A model generated the notes under the pieces. That model saw nothing but the letters and a program-made list of their open reading frames with translations, did not search any database and had not been told where the DNA came from. Positions 1 to 8,108 of a stretch of DNA of 40,564 nucleotides are shown here, in pieces. This stretch comes from Paenibacillaceae bacterium ZCTH02-B3 (GTDB lineage Bacteria > Bacillota > Bacilli > Paenibacillales > Paenibacillaceae). The DNA is taken from the NCBI GenBank assembly GCA_002159065.1, contig LZRV01000028.1, positions 1-40,564 on the forward strand, given 5' to 3'. The position numbers and the translations under genes are program-made. Positions within the stretch are counted from its first letter, which is position 1. Each line of letters begins with the position of its first letter.

Positions 1-127
1 GCGTTTGCCTCCGGCTTCCTTCAGATCCCGCCTCGCGGCAGGCACCCTTGCCTTTGGCTAATGGTAGGCGCTCGCCAGCCCCCATTCCGGACTTTCACCG
101 TAGAGATGACGCCCATGCTGGGCGTAC
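1..127 (-). mobile_element. Group IIC intron, 5' end (partial)
   Basis: Read on the minus strand, the segment starts GTACGCCCAGCATGGGCG, continues with GGTGAAAGTCC and GGCAAGGGTGCC, and reaches GATCTGAAGGAAGC followed by CGGAGGCAAAC. These are the conserved domain I blocks of bacterial group IIC introns, in the same order as in the Oceanobacillus iheyensis intron. The intron runs off the left edge, so its reverse transcriptase and domains V/VI are not visible. Its 5' boundary lies two bases after a strong terminator hairpin, which is the usual IIC target. The boundary is placed by motif and may be off by a few bases. Confidence 0.85.
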
Positions 128-129
128 AA

Positions 130-175
130 GGAAGGGCGGCGGACGGCGATTGACGCGGCCGCCCGCCGCCCTTCC
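130..175 (-). terminator. Rho-independent terminator interrupted by the intron
   Basis: An 18-bp inverted repeat (130-147 with 158-175) forms a nearly perfect GC-rich stem in the minus-strand transcript; the only mismatch is a G-U wobble. The U tract expected after it is cut to TT by the group IIC intron. It lies just past the stop of the pseudouridine synthase gene and presumably ended that operon before the insertion. Confidence 0.85.
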
Positions 176-177
176 CG

Positions 178-1035
178 TCAGCCGTTCTTTCTGCGCCGGC
201 GCAGGATGCGAAGCGCTTCGGCGAAATCGTCCGGAAGCGGCGCCTCCACCTCCAGCTTCTCCCTGGTCCACGGATGGTTCCAGACGAGTTTCTCTCCATG
301 GAGCGCCTGCCTGGCGATCAGGTCGCGGTGGCCGCCGTACATCCCGTCGCCGGCCAGCGGATGGCCGATGTGGGACAGATGCACGCGAATCTGGTGGGTG
401 CGTCCCGTTTCCAGTTCCAGCCGGACCAGCGTATGGGTGTCAAAACGCTCCACCACAAAAAAGCGGGTGACCGCGGGGTCCCCCGTCTCGCTGACCCGGC
501 GCCGCGTGGGATGATGCCGGTCCTGGCCGATGGGAAGGTCGATCTTGCCCCTGTCCCGGGGGATGACGCCTTCCGCCAAAGCCAGGTAGATGCGGCCGAT
601 CTTTTTTTCCCGCATCATCCTGTCATAGTGCTGGTGGGCAAACTCGTTCTTGGCGTAGAGAATGGGGCCTGTCGTTTCCTTGTCCATCCGGTGGATGTGC
701 CGCACGCGCAAATCCTGCCCCGTCATCTCGTAATAAGCCGCCACCGCGTTGGCCAGGGTACGGCGCTGGCCTTTGACGCTGGGGTGCATCTCGATGCCGG
801 CCGGCTTGTTGACGACCAGCGTGAAATCGTCCTCGTACAAAATGTTCAGCTCCATCCAGTCGGACGGAAAATCCCGGCGCTCCCTCGGAAACAGCCGCAG
901 GCGAAGAAACGGCCCCTGAATATGTACGCCGCGGCTCTCCAGCAGCTTGTCCAGCAGCTTGGCCGGCAACGGCGTCCGCTTGAGCACCGCGTGCAACGGC
1001 ACGCCGACCAGGGAATCGGGCAGGCGGATTTCCAT
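178..1035 (-). CDS. RluA/RluD-family pseudouridine synthase
   Basis: The 285-residue product would isomerise specific uridines in RNA to pseudouridine. It holds the family signature HRMDKETTG at about residues 115-123, with D118 as the predicted catalytic aspartate. Further family elements are VVNKPAG near residue 75, the GRTHQIRVH block and HPLAGDGMYGG. The usual leucine of HRLD is methionine here. The start chosen is the ATG at 1035 (MEIRLPDS), preceded by GGAAAGGCGAG. An ATG at 1119 with GGGGTG upstream would add 28 basic residues. No clear N-terminal S4 domain is seen. The gene lies 225 nt behind tsaD on the same strand and ends at the intron-interrupted terminator. The exact RNA target cannot be told. 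Confidence 0.88.
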   Translation of the reverse strand: MEIRLPDSLVGVPLHAVLKRTPLPAKLLDKLLESRGVHIQGPFLRLRLFPRERRDFPSDWMELNILYEDDFTLVVNKPAGIEMHPSVKGQRRTLANAVAAYYEMTGQDLRVRHIHRMDKETTGPILYAKNEFAHQHYDRMMREKKIGRIYLALAEGVIPRDRGKIDLPIGQDRHHPTRRRVSETGDPAVTRFFVVERFDTHTLVRLELETGRTHQIRVHLSHIGHPLAGDGMYGGHRDLIARQALHGEKLVWNHPWTREKLEVEAPLPDDFAEALRILRRRRKNG

Positions 1036-1260
1036 CCACTCGCCTTTCCGCTTGCCCGGTTTCAACATGGATGCCGGCGGGAGGGACGCCTGCCGGCCGT
1101 TTCGTCTTTTTCCGCTCATCACGCAACACCCCAATGCCGCTTTGACGGACGCGGATCAGCGCTTCCGGAAGGACGACGGACGATTCCGCCGCATGCCGCA
1201 AGCCCGGCGACGCGGGACGCCTCCAACGCGCCGCAACGGCGGACCGGCCGCAGCCGGCGG

Positions 1261-2298
1261 TCATCCCGCGCGGACGGACCAATCCTCCAGCGGCATGAGC
1301 GGTTCCGCGTGCATGTCCAGCGGGGTGAACTGCCCGCGCCGCCACTTAAGGTCGGCGGCCGCCGCAATCATGGCCGCATTGTCCGTGCACAGATCCATCG
1401 GCGGGATGAGCAGCGGCAACCCGGCTTCCCCGCACAGCTCCCGCATCCGGCTCCGCAGGCCCCGGTTGGCGGCGACGCCGCCGCAAAGCAGCACCTGTTT
1501 GACGCCGAACACCCGCGCCGCGCGCATCGTTTTGCCGGTGAGCACGTCCACCACGGATTCCTGAAATCCCCGGGCCAAAGCGGCGAACATCGGGACTTCT
1601 CCCCGCATGACGGCGCGGTTCACTTCCGACAGCACCGCGGTCTTCAGGCCGCTGAAGCTGAAATCGAAGGAATCGGGCTCCAGCCAGGCGCGGGGCATTT
1701 CGATGCAGTCGTCCGCATCCGCCGCCAGCCGGTCGATGTGGGGGCCGCCGGGGTACGGGAAACGCAGGGCGCGCGCCACCTTGTCGTAGGCTTCCCCGAC
1801 GGCGTCGTCCCGCGTCTGTCCGATGATGCGGAACACGCCTTCCTCCGGCAGCAGCACCAGTTCGGTATGCCCGCCGGAGACCACCAGGGCCAGGGCGGGA
1901 TAGACGATTTCGCCGACCAGCCGGTTGGCGTAAATGTGGCCGGCGATGTGATGCGTGCCGATCAGCGGCACGTCAAGGGCCAGGGCCAAAGCCTTGGCCG
2001 CCGAGATGCCGACGAGCAGCGACCCGACCAGGCCGGGCCCCTGCGTCACGGCCACGGCGTCGATATCGCCCCGGCTCACGTCGGCGCTCCGGAGCGCTTC
2101 TTCCACAATGACCGTGATTTGTTCCACGTGCTTCCGCGAGGCGATCTCCGGGACGACCCCGCCGAAGCGGCGGTGAATGTCCGTCTGGCTGGCGACGATG
2201 TTGGAGAGGACTTCACGTCCGTCCCGCACGACGGCGGCGGCCGTCTCGTCGCAGCTTGTTTCGATGGCCAGAATGAGACTGGGTTTTCCGGATTGCAT
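1261..2298 (-). CDS. tsaD: tRNA N6-adenosine threonylcarbamoyltransferase TsaD
   Basis: TsaD transfers the threonylcarbamoyl group from TC-AMP to A37 of ANN-decoding tRNAs, working with TsaB and TsaE in the cytoplasm. The 345-residue product has normal length and the Kae1/Qri7 landmarks: [11 protein letters not shown] near the start, the metal-binding HHIAGH at 116-121, VVSGGHTEL, and a C-terminal LCTDNAAM with the last metal ligand. The ATG at 2298 follows GAGGAGAAGAAGG. It is the fifth gene of the thiL-tsaE-tsaB-rimI-tsaD operon and follows rimI by 33 nt. All t6A-specific partners except TsaC are present here. Confidence 0.97.
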   Translation of the reverse strand: MQSGKPSLILAIETSCDETAAAVVRDGREVLSNIVASQTDIHRRFGGVVPEIASRKHVEQITVIVEEALRSADVSRGDIDAVAVTQGPGLVGSLLVGISAAKALALALDVPLIGTHHIAGHIYANRLVGEIVYPALALVVSGGHTELVLLPEEGVFRIIGQTRDDAVGEAYDKVARALRFPYPGGPHIDRLAADADDCIEMPRAWLEPDSFDFSFSGLKTAVLSEVNRAVMRGEVPMFAALARGFQESVVDVLTGKTMRAARVFGVKQVLLCGGVAANRGLRSRMRELCGEAGLPLLIPPMDLCTDNAAMIAAAADLKWRRGQFTPLDMHAEPLMPLEDWSVRAG

Positions 2299-2331
2299 GT
2301 ACCTTCTTCTCCTCGTTACGGGACGCCGGCC

Positions 2332-2859
2332 TTACCCTTCGCCGCTTGCGCCGGTCCCGTCATGCCCGGATGCCGGTTCCCGGGAAGGGTCCGACAGAGC
2401 CGCGGGTTCCGGCGGCAGGTCCGCCCACATGATCAGGGCATCTTCCATGTTGTCGGTGTAATAGCCGGGCCGCACGCCGCAAGAGACGAATCCGAGCTTG
2501 CGGTACAACCGCTGTGCGCGCGTGTTGGATACCCTTACTTCCAGGGTCATCCGCCGCGCGCCCAGCGAGCGCGCTTCTTCCATCAGCCGCCGCATCAGCC
2601 GCTCGCCCAGTCCCCGTCCGCGGAACGGCTCCCGCACGGCGATGTTCGTCACATGGGCTTCGTCCGCAATGACCCACATCCCGCAGTATCCGATGATCTG
2701 GCCGTCCTGTTCCAGCACGGAATAACGGGCAAACCGGTTGTGCGCAAGTTCGGTGCGGAAAGCTTCGGCGGACCAGGGCAGCGTAAACGATTCCTTCTCA
2801 ATCCGGGCGACTGCGGGGACGTCCTCCGGCGCCATCGCCCGAATCACCGGTTCGCTCAT
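2332..2859 (-). CDS. rimI: Ribosomal protein S18 alanine N-acetyltransferase RimI
   Basis: This is a 175-residue GNAT acetyltransferase that uses acetyl-CoA. The acetyl-CoA pyrophosphate loop is seen in [10 protein letters not shown], after the core strand AHVTNIAV, and the C-terminal half holds [19 protein letters not shown] and [17 protein letters not shown], characteristic of RimI. The ATG overlaps the tsaB stop (ATGA), which points to translational coupling. Placement between tsaB and tsaD is the standard Firmicutes order. The last 25 residues are proline- and glycine-rich and probably disordered. Confidence 0.94.
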   Translation of the reverse strand: MSEPVIRAMAPEDVPAVARIEKESFTLPWSAEAFRTELAHNRFARYSVLEQDGQIIGYCGMWVIADEAHVTNIAVREPFRGRGLGERLMRRLMEEARSLGARRMTLEVRVSNTRAQRLYRKLGFVSCGVRPGYYTDNMEDALIMWADLPPEPAALSDPSREPASGHDGTGASGEG

Positions 2860-3785
2860 GGGAGCTCCGCCTGCCTGGCCGCCAGCTTGATCTCCGCTTC
2901 GGACGGCTGCGTGTAGTTCGGCGCGAACGGATGGACGTCGTCCCGCTCGCCGCGGAAATGGCGCAGGGCCGCGAGCTTCCCGACGGCGGCGGCATCCATC
3001 TGTTGCGTTCCGCGGGACACGGGAACGGCGGCATGTGCGGCAAGTTCGGCGATGGCGCCGGCGAACGGCTCGATCTCGCCGACGAAGCGCACCTCCGGCG
3101 CGCCCGCTTCCTTCGCCGCGTCAAGCACCCCTTCCGCCCAGCTTCGAAACGGCCGGATGCCGTCGGCTTCGACGCGCCGCCATTCGTCCGGGCCCGGTCC
3201 TCCCTCGAACACGGCCGTATAGGCGTCTCCCCGGCGGGCGTTCATCACCGGGACAAACCAGATCCGTCCGCCCGCCGTGCGGTCCGGCCCGGCGGAACGC
3301 CGCGCCGCCTCTTCCCGCATCGCCTCTTCCCGCGCCGCGTACGCCAAAGCTTCCAGGCTGGAGACGCCGATCAGCGGTTTGTCCCAGGCCCAGGCCAGCG
3401 TCTTGGCCACGGTGACGCCGATGCGCACCCCCGTGTACGAACCGGGTCCCCGGCCGACGGCGATGGCGGCCAGCATCCTGGGCGTGACGCCGTGCCGGAC
3501 CATCAGTTCCCGGATCTCCGGCACCGTGCGCACCGAATGGTTCCGCTCCAACAGCAACTTGCGGGATTCCACCGTCACCGCTTCGTCCGCCTTCGGCTTC
3601 CCGTCCGACTCCGGATCCTGCTTCACGTCCGCCGCCTGTTTCACGTCCGCTTCCAGCTTCCCGTCCGCCTCCGGCTCCCCTTCCGTCGCCGGATCCGGTT
3701 TCCCGCGCAGCTCAAGCAGCGCGCACGCCAGCGTCGCGGTGGAGGTGTCCAGCGCCAGCAACATGCGCGGATTCAATAAATTCAT
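2856..3785 (-). CDS. tsaB: t6A biosynthesis protein TsaB, with low-complexity insert
   Basis: TsaB is the catalytically inactive TsaD paralogue that scaffolds the TsaB-TsaD-TsaE complex. The product of 309 residues has the N-terminal [15 protein letters not shown], the block [17 protein letters not shown] and the later [12 protein letters not shown]. The oddity is a hydrophilic insert at about residues 28-69, built from degenerate repeats of the type EADGK/EADVKQ. It separates the first beta strand from the conserved block that usually follows directly. The reading frame stays open and codon use is normal, so it looks translated. The ATG at 3785 overlaps the tsaE stop by 4 nt. Confidence 0.95.
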   Translation of the reverse strand: MNLLNPRMLLALDTSTATLACALLELRGKPDPATEGEPEADGKLEADVKQAADVKQDPESDGKPKADEAVTVESRKLLLERNHSVRTVPEIRELMVRHGVTPRMLAAIAVGRGPGSYTGVRIGVTVAKTLAWAWDKPLIGVSSLEALAYAAREEAMREEAARRSAGPDRTAGGRIWFVPVMNARRGDAYTAVFEGGPGPDEWRRVEADGIRPFRSWAEGVLDAAKEAGAPEVRFVGEIEPFAGAIAELAAHAAVPVSRGTQQMDAAAVGKLAALRHFRGERDDVHPFAPNYTQPSEAEIKLAARQAELP

Positions 3786-4291
3786 TCCCCTGATCCCTCC
3801 CGCGCCGGAGCCATCCCCGCATCGCGGCAAAGCCTGTCGTACCGCTCCCCGGCCGGTATGGCGGTGATCTTCCGCGAGACGGGGCCTGCCGCTTCAAAAT
3901 GGAGATGCAGCCGCTCCGGCGGAAGAATGGGCCCGATGCGCGACGCCCATTCCACCAGCGTCACCCCGTCTCCGAAAAAATAATCGTCCAGTCCGAGTTC
4001 CTCCGCTTCTTCGGAAGAAATCCGGTACATGTCCATATGGTAAAAAGGCAGCGTTCCGCCTTCATATTCCTTGATGATCGTAAACGTGGGACTGTTGACG
4101 ATTCCGGGGACGCCGAGCGCGCGGGCGAAGGCCTGGGCAAACCGCGTTTTGCCGGCGCCCAGTTCCCCGTCCAGGGCCAGTGTCATGCCGGGCCACGCCA
4201 ATCCCGCAAGCCGTGAGGCCAGCTCCACGGTGCCGGCTTCGCTGTCCGCCCGCCATATGTAGCGATTTTCCCCGTTCATGTTCCGATCCAT
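3782..4291 (-). CDS. tsaE: tRNA threonylcarbamoyladenosine biosynthesis ATPase TsaE
   Basis: TsaE is the small P-loop ATPase that drives cycles of the t6A complex. The Walker A motif GELGAGKT lies at residues 42-49, followed by [18 protein letters not shown] and LVEWASR, all typical of TsaE. The start is uncertain: ATGs at 4291 and 4279 both come after a GGGAAGG stretch, and an upstream ATG at 4363 lacks a ribosome site. With the 4291 start the protein has 169 residues, close to the family norm. It overlaps tsaB by 4 nt and follows thiL by about 96 nt. Confidence 0.94.
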   Translation of the reverse strand: MDRNMNGENRYIWRADSEAGTVELASRLAGLAWPGMTLALDGELGAGKTRFAQAFARALGVPGIVNSPTFTIIKEYEGGTLPFYHMDMYRISSEEAEELGLDDYFFGDGVTLVEWASRIGPILPPERLHLHFEAAGPVSRKITAIPAGERYDRLCRDAGMAPAREGSGE

Positions 4292-4387
4292 GCCTTCCCA
4301 CCGCCATCCGGGTATCCGCCGCCAGTCTTTCCCCTTCGATGCAGCCCGCGATCCGCCCGGCATTTCCGGCGCACAGCGGAACGCCGC

Positions 4388-5416
4388 TTATCCACCCTCG
4401 CCGTCTTCGCCGCGAAAATGGTCGTAGCCGCGCTTCGCCACGGCAACCCGTTTCCCCGTCGCCGTTTCCAGCCAGACGCCCGGCGGACCGGACACCGTCT
4501 CGCCGACAAGAAAAAAAGGCAGCCCCGCTTCGCGGAAGGCTCGCTTCGCCTCGTCCTCGTCCGCCGCGTCGATGGTGCCGACCAGCGCGTAATCTTCTCC
4601 GCCGTACAGCATCCAATCCAGGGGTGACCGTCCGCACCGCCGGGCATAGGCGGCCAGCTCGCCGGCCACCGGCAGATCTTCCTCGCGCAGCACCATGCCG
4701 ACGCCGGACGCCTCGGCGATCTCCCACGCCTCGCACGCCAGTCCGTCGCTGATGTCGTTCAGCGCCCGTCCAAACCCCTGCTCCGACAGCAAAAGTCCCG
4801 CTCTCACGTGGGGCTCCGGCCGCCGGTGAGCCCGGACCAGCGAATCGGGAGGACGGGGCGCTTCCGGATGGAGCAGGCCGTACAAACCGGCCGCCGCCAG
4901 TCCGATCGGACCGGTAAGAAACACCTTTTGTCCCGGCGAGGCGCCGCTGCGCAATATCGCCCTCCCCGCGCGCACCTGGCCCGTCACCGTCACCGAAATG
5001 ACAAGATCGGCGCGCGATGCCGTGGTGTCTCCGCCGATGATCGCCACCCCGTGGCGGTCGGCACACGCATACAGCCCGTCATACAGCGCCTGCGTCCGCG
5101 CGGGCGTCCACGACGGCGGAACGCACACCGTCACCAGCGCATGCAGGGGCCGGCCTCCCATGGCGGCAATGTCGCTGATGCAGGAAGCCATCGCCTTATA
5201 CCCCACGTCGGCGTCTCCCATCGTCTCGGGTCGAAAATGGACGCCTTCCGCCATCGCGTCGACGGTGAGCAGCCATTCCGTCTCCCCGCCCGGCGAGGCC
5301 ACCACCGCCGTGTCGTCGCCGATGCCGGTAACGACGCCCCGCGAGGACAGGAAATCCGCACGCTGGCGTCCTTCCGTCCACGCGCGGATCAGGGCGAATT
5401 CGTCGGGATGCGCCAC
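4388..5416 (-). CDS. thiL: Thiamine-monophosphate kinase ThiL
   Basis: ThiL phosphorylates thiamine monophosphate to thiamine pyrophosphate, the last step of TPP synthesis. The 342-residue protein starts with a GTG at 5416, 8 nt after AAAGGAGC. Conserved elements are GIGDDTAVV, LLTVDAMAEGVHF, DISDIAAMGG in variant form (CISDIAAMGG), IIGGDTTAS, LNDISDGLA and YGGEDYAL, with the expected metal and ATP ligands. It opens the t6A operon and is read from a good sigma-A promoter upstream. Coupling of thiL to t6A genes is common in Firmicutes. Confidence 0.96.
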   Translation of the reverse strand: MAHPDEFALIRAWTEGRQRADFLSSRGVVTGIGDDTAVVASPGGETEWLLTVDAMAEGVHFRPETMGDADVGYKAMASCISDIAAMGGRPLHALVTVCVPPSWTPARTQALYDGLYACADRHGVAIIGGDTTASRADLVISVTVTGQVRAGRAILRSGASPGQKVFLTGPIGLAAAGLYGLLHPEAPRPPDSLVRAHRRPEPHVRAGLLLSEQGFGRALNDISDGLACEAWEIAEASGVGMVLREEDLPVAGELAAYARRCGRSPLDWMLYGGEDYALVGTIDAADEDEAKRAFREAGLPFFLVGETVSGPPGVWLETATGKRVAVAKRGYDHFRGEDGEGG

Positions 5417-5464
5417 GGCGCAAGCTCCTTTCCGCGACCGTGTCCAACTTCATTGTACAACGGT

Positions 5465-5493
5465 ATTATATCGGGGGCCGGCCAATCATGCAA
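5465..5493 (-). promoter_or_regulatory. Sigma-A promoter for the thiL-tsa operon
   Basis: On the minus strand TTGCAT is separated by exactly 17 nt from a perfect TATAAT (5465-5470). It lies about 50 nt upstream of the thiL start and just downstream of the terminator of the small-peptide genes. Confidence 0.8.
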
Positions 5494-5501
5494 AAACATG
5501 C

Positions 5502-5530
5502 AAAAGAAAAAAGCCCGTGTCCGGGCCTTC
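5502..5530 (-). terminator. Terminator of the GG-leader peptide genes
   Basis: The minus strand reads GCCCG-GACA-CGGGC followed by TTTTTTCTTTT, 14-40 nt after the stop of the second peptide gene. A nearly identical copy lies at 6123-6150 behind the degenerate third peptide copy. Confidence 0.8.
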
Positions 5531-5543
5531 GGGTTATTCACCA

Positions 5544-5741
5544 TTAACCGTTGGCAGCATATACTTCGTGCCCCACATTAACGTGTTGTGCATATTCAAG
5601 CGGTGAAACAATGGTGGTTTGGCAAGTTTTGCAATAATAGACCTGCAATCCGCGTCCGCCCGCAACCCGTTCCAGATCCGTTTCCTGCAGCCCGGAGGGT
5701 TCGGATTCGTTGCCGCCTGGCCATTTCGCTTCCTTGTCCAT
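5544..5741 (-). CDS. Double-glycine-leader peptide with C2H2-type core (copy B)
   Basis: The 65-residue product is not a family I can name. Residues 1-29 form an acidic leader that ends in DLERVAGG, like leaders of double-glycine peptides cut by C39 peptidases. The remaining 36 residues contain CKTC (37-40), twelve residues, H53, four residues and H58: Cys-X2-Cys-X12-His-X4-His, the spacing of a classical C2H2 zinc finger. The ATG at 5741 follows AAGGAGGAAATATCC. It is a tandem duplicate of the gene 31 nt upstream, including its ribosome site; the cores differ mostly at synonymous positions, so the protein is under selection. No modifying enzyme or peptidase-transporter is adjacent. It may be a secreted peptide, a RiPP precursor or a small zinc protein. 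Confidence 0.75.
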   Translation of the reverse strand: MDKEAKWPGGNESEPSGLQETDLERVAGGRGLQVYYCKTCQTTIVSPLEYAQHVNVGHEVYAANG

Positions 5742-5772
5742 GGATATTTCCTCCTTCGGATTTCGTGTACGA

Positions 5773-5967
5773 CTAGCCGTTCGCATATACTTCGTGACCC
5801 AAATTCACATGTTGTGCATATTCCGTGAGTGAAACAATTGTCGTCTGACAAGTTTTGCAATAATAGACCTGTAATCCGCGTCCACCCGCAACCCGTTCCA
5901 GATCCGTTTCCTGAGGCCGGGAAGATTCGGATTCGCCGCCGCCGGGAAATTTCGTTTCCTTGTCCAT
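5773..5967 (-). CDS. Double-glycine-leader peptide with C2H2-type core (copy A)
   Basis: The 64-residue product parallels copy B: an acidic leader with E12-S-E-S-S16, the DLERVAGG cleavage-type motif at 22-29, then a 35-residue core with C37, C40, H53 and H58 in C2H2 spacing and several aromatic residues (Y35, Y36, Y50, Y61). The ATG at 5967 follows AAGGAGGAGTATCC. Compared with copy B, QTTIV is spelled CAGACGACAATT instead of CAAACCACCATT and HVN is CATGTGAAT instead of CACGTTAAT, all silent changes. The core codons are AT-richer than the neighbouring genes, which may indicate transfer. The two genes are probably one transcript ending at 5502-5530. Confidence 0.75.
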   Translation of the reverse strand: MDKETKFPGGGESESSRPQETDLERVAGGRGLQVYYCKTCQTTIVSLTEYAQHVNLGHEVYANG

Positions 5968-6122
5968 GGATACTCCTCCTTCGGATTTCGTTTGTATGGC
6001 TCAAGCATAAAACAGCAAGATTAAGTGAAATTAAAGAAATGATAAAATTTACTTAAAATTTCACATGCCACGGCGTCACACAGGCAGGTTCGCGACGAAC
6101 CGGCGCGAGACTGAAGCTCGAT

Positions 6123-6211
6123 AAAAAGAAAACAGCCCGCGTCCGGGCCTTGCAAAAGTTCCCGCAACCACGAAGATTCGGATTCGCCGGCGCCGGGAAA
6201 TTTCGCTTCCT
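6123..6211 (-). pseudogene. Relic third copy of the GG-leader peptide gene
   Basis: Positions 6172-6211 match 5921-5960, within the leader of copy A, at 38 of 40 bases. The segment at 6123-6150 matches the terminator of copy B at about 26 of 28 bases. The start codon, the GG site and the whole C2H2 core are missing; only about 20 unrelated bases join leader and terminator. It is a remnant of an older tandem copy with its middle deleted. Confidence 0.7.
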
Positions 6212-6219
6212 CGAAATCA

Positions 6220-6249
6220 ACAAAACCGCCGGTCCCGACGGACCGGCGG
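6220..6249 (-). terminator. Terminator of the coiled-coil protein gene
   Basis: Ten-base perfect arms (6226-6235 and 6240-6249) with a 4-nt loop, followed on the minus strand by TTTTGTT. It lies 27 nt behind the stop of the gene ending at 6276. Confidence 0.85.
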
Positions 6250-6275
6250 CCGAAAATCGTCTTTGGTCCCGCCCG

Positions 6276-6785
6276 TTATTGGTAATACCGGGGAGCCTGC
6301 CCCTGGGTTTTTGCCGAGTAGGACGTGCCGAAGCCCGATCCGCCGGTCAGCTGCCGGGTCGACGGATTGAAGCTGAACGACGGATTGTTCGCCGTCACCG
6401 CCTGACTCGACGAGGCAAACTGCTGTCCAGCCGAGACATGGGAGGCCGGCGAACCGAAGGAAGCGGGCTGCTGGGTCCAGCCGGTCTGGGCGGCGTAGGA
6501 CGGCGACTGCGCCGGCTGGGCGAACGACGCCTGTTCCAGCTGCTTGCACATTTGCTGGATCTGGTTCAGCTGCTGGACGACGTTATGGTGGTTCTGCAGC
6601 GCCTGCTGGATGGCGTGCACCGCTTCCTGCTCCTTCTGGATCAGCTGCTGCAGCTCCGTGATGTTTTGCTGTTCTTTTTGCAGCATTTGCTGGTACACCT
6701 GGCTGGACCGGTTCGTCGTGTCGATCAGTTGCTGCGCGATCTGTTCGCATTGGCGGGCGATGCTCGAGACGTTCACTTGATGCAT
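6276..6785 (-). CDS. Glutamine-rich coiled-coil protein, possibly spore- or surface-associated
   Basis: The 169-residue product is not assigned to a named family. The first 90 residues form a long amphipathic coiled coil rich in glutamine (QQMLQKEQQNITELQQL). The last 80 residues are a low-complexity Ser/Ala/Gln/Gly tail with no charged clusters. There is no signal peptide or membrane segment. The ATG at 6785 (MHQVNVSS) follows GGGAGGATC at normal spacing; an upstream ATG at 6836 has no ribosome site. Composition resembles small coat or germination-associated proteins of spore formers, but this is inference only. Confidence 0.75.
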   Translation of the reverse strand: MHQVNVSSIARQCEQIAQQLIDTTNRSSQVYQQMLQKEQQNITELQQLIQKEQEAVHAIQQALQNHHNVVQQLNQIQQMCKQLEQASFAQPAQSPSYAAQTGWTQQPASFGSPASHVSAGQQFASSSQAVTANNPSFSFNPSTRQLTGGSGFGTSYSAKTQGQAPRYYQ

Positions 6786-6859
6786 GTCGGCTGATCCTCC
6801 CTGGATAAATTGATGTGGGGGCATCCATCCCGGCATAGTATGATCGGGCGCCCGGGGAT

Positions 6860-7060
6860 CTATGCCCGGCGTTCCGGCTTCCCAGGTCCGGACAAAGGCG
6901 CAAAATCGTCCGGCTCCGCCGTCGTGTCGCCGATGTATCCGTTGTGTTCCGTGACGCGTCCCCCGCCCAGCCCCTCGTTGACCATCCGGTCCACGTCGAG
7001 TTCGTATTTCCCTTTTCCTTCAAAAGGCAAATCGTCCGCGGAAGTTCCTTTATTGTCCAT
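6860..7060 (-). CDS. Small acidic hypothetical protein
   Basis: A 66-residue hydrophilic protein of unknown function with a conserved-looking centre (VDRMVNEGLGGGRVTEHNGY) and a proline-rich acidic tail. No cysteines, signal or membrane segment. The ATG at 7060 (MDNKGTS) is preferred because GAGGGG lies 9 nt upstream; an ATG at 7069 would overlap that site. It is transcribed away from ku and lies 74 nt upstream of the coiled-coil gene, possibly in the same transcript. Confidence 0.65.
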   Translation of the reverse strand: MDNKGTSADDLPFEGKGKYELDVDRMVNEGLGGGRVTEHNGYIGDTTAEPDDFAPLSGPGKPERRA

Positions 7061-7231
7061 ATCGCTCATCCCCTCGCGGCAAAAAATCATTCCGGCCGTC
7101 CGCGCGGACCGCCGTTACCCGCCAATATGCCCCGGGACGCGGAACTTCATGCGCTCCGGCATGCCGGACACGCGGGAGTAATAAAATAAGAAGGCAATCC
7201 GCATGCCAACAGGAAAAAGGAGCCGAAAGCC

Positions 7232-8098
7232 ATGCAAACGGTGTGGAAAGGGGCCATCAGTTTCGGTCTGGTGCACGTGCCGGTGAAGATGTTCGCGTCC
7301 ACCGAAGACAAGGATGTCCATTTCCGGCTGATCCACAAAGCCTGCGGGACTCCCGTTTCGTATGTCCGGACGTGTCCGCATTGCGAAACGCGGGTGGAAT
7401 GGGAGGACATCGCGCGGGGATACGAATACGAAAAAGGACGCTTCGTCCTGTTCGACGAGGAGGAACTGGAGGCCATCAAGCCGGAAAGCGCCCGCACCAT
7501 CCGGATCCTGGATTTTGTGTCCCTGGAGGAAATCGATCCGATCTACTTCCAGAAAACATACTACCTCTCCCCCGACCAGGCCGGGGAAGGGGCATACGCG
7601 CTGCTCCTTGAGGCGATGCGCCAGACCGGCCGCATCGGCATCGCCCGGGTGGCCATCCGCAGCAAAAGCAGCCTGGCGGCGATCCGGGCGTACGGGGACT
7701 GCATCTGCATGGAAACGATGTTCTATCCCGACGAAATCCGTTCCCTTGAGGCCGTGCCCAACCTGCCGAAGGAAACCAGGGTCGATCCGCGGGAGCTGGA
7801 TCTGGCGAAAATGCTCATCGAACAGCTGACCGCGCCCTTCGACGCGGCCAAATACACCGACGATTACCGCGCCGCCGTGCTGGACGCGATCGGGCGGAAA
7901 ATCGCCGGGCAAGGAGCGGATGTGGTCGCCGCGCCGGCCGCCGAGCGGACCAACGTCATCGACCTCATGGCCGCGCTTCAGGCCAGCCTTGAGGCGGTCA
8001 AAAACAAAGGCGAGGCGGGGGAAGCCGGCGCCGGCGCCGCGGACGGAACGTCCAGGCCCAAGCGCCGGACGGCCCGGGCGAAAGAGCCTGTGCGCTAG
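7232..8098 (+). CDS. ku: Non-homologous end-joining protein Ku
   Basis: Bacterial Ku forms a homodimeric ring on DNA ends and recruits LigD for double-strand break repair, important in dormant or germinating spores. The 288-residue product begins MQTVWKGAISFGLVHVPVK and has FRLIH, a CPHC pair, YEYEKGRFVLFDEEEL, KTYYLSPDQ and the Ku core through about residue 255, followed by an Ala/Gly then Arg/Lys-rich tail (KRRTARAK) of the kind that binds DNA or LigD. The start is fixed by AAAAAGGAGCC 8 nt upstream. No ligD is adjacent; the gene faces an ABC exporter operon with 10 nt between stops. Confidence 0.96.
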   Translation: MQTVWKGAISFGLVHVPVKMFASTEDKDVHFRLIHKACGTPVSYVRTCPHCETRVEWEDIARGYEYEKGRFVLFDEEELEAIKPESARTIRILDFVSLEEIDPIYFQKTYYLSPDQAGEGAYALLLEAMRQTGRIGIARVAIRSKSSLAAIRAYGDCICMETMFYPDEIRSLEAVPNLPKETRVDPRELDLAKMLIEQLTAPFDAAKYTDDYRAAVLDAIGRKIAGQGADVVAAPAAERTNVIDLMAALQASLEAVKNKGEAGEAGAGAADGTSRPKRRTARAKEPVR

Positions 8099-8108
8099 CG
8101 GCTTTCGC

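Noticed and set aside
274-2916. A long plus-strand open frame of 880 codons over the rluA-tsaD-rimI region, and similar long antisense frames at 7920-10091 and 9826-11829
   Set aside because: They run antisense to well-conserved genes and have His/Arg/Pro-rich translations typical of mirrored GC-rich codons, with no domain or ribosome site.
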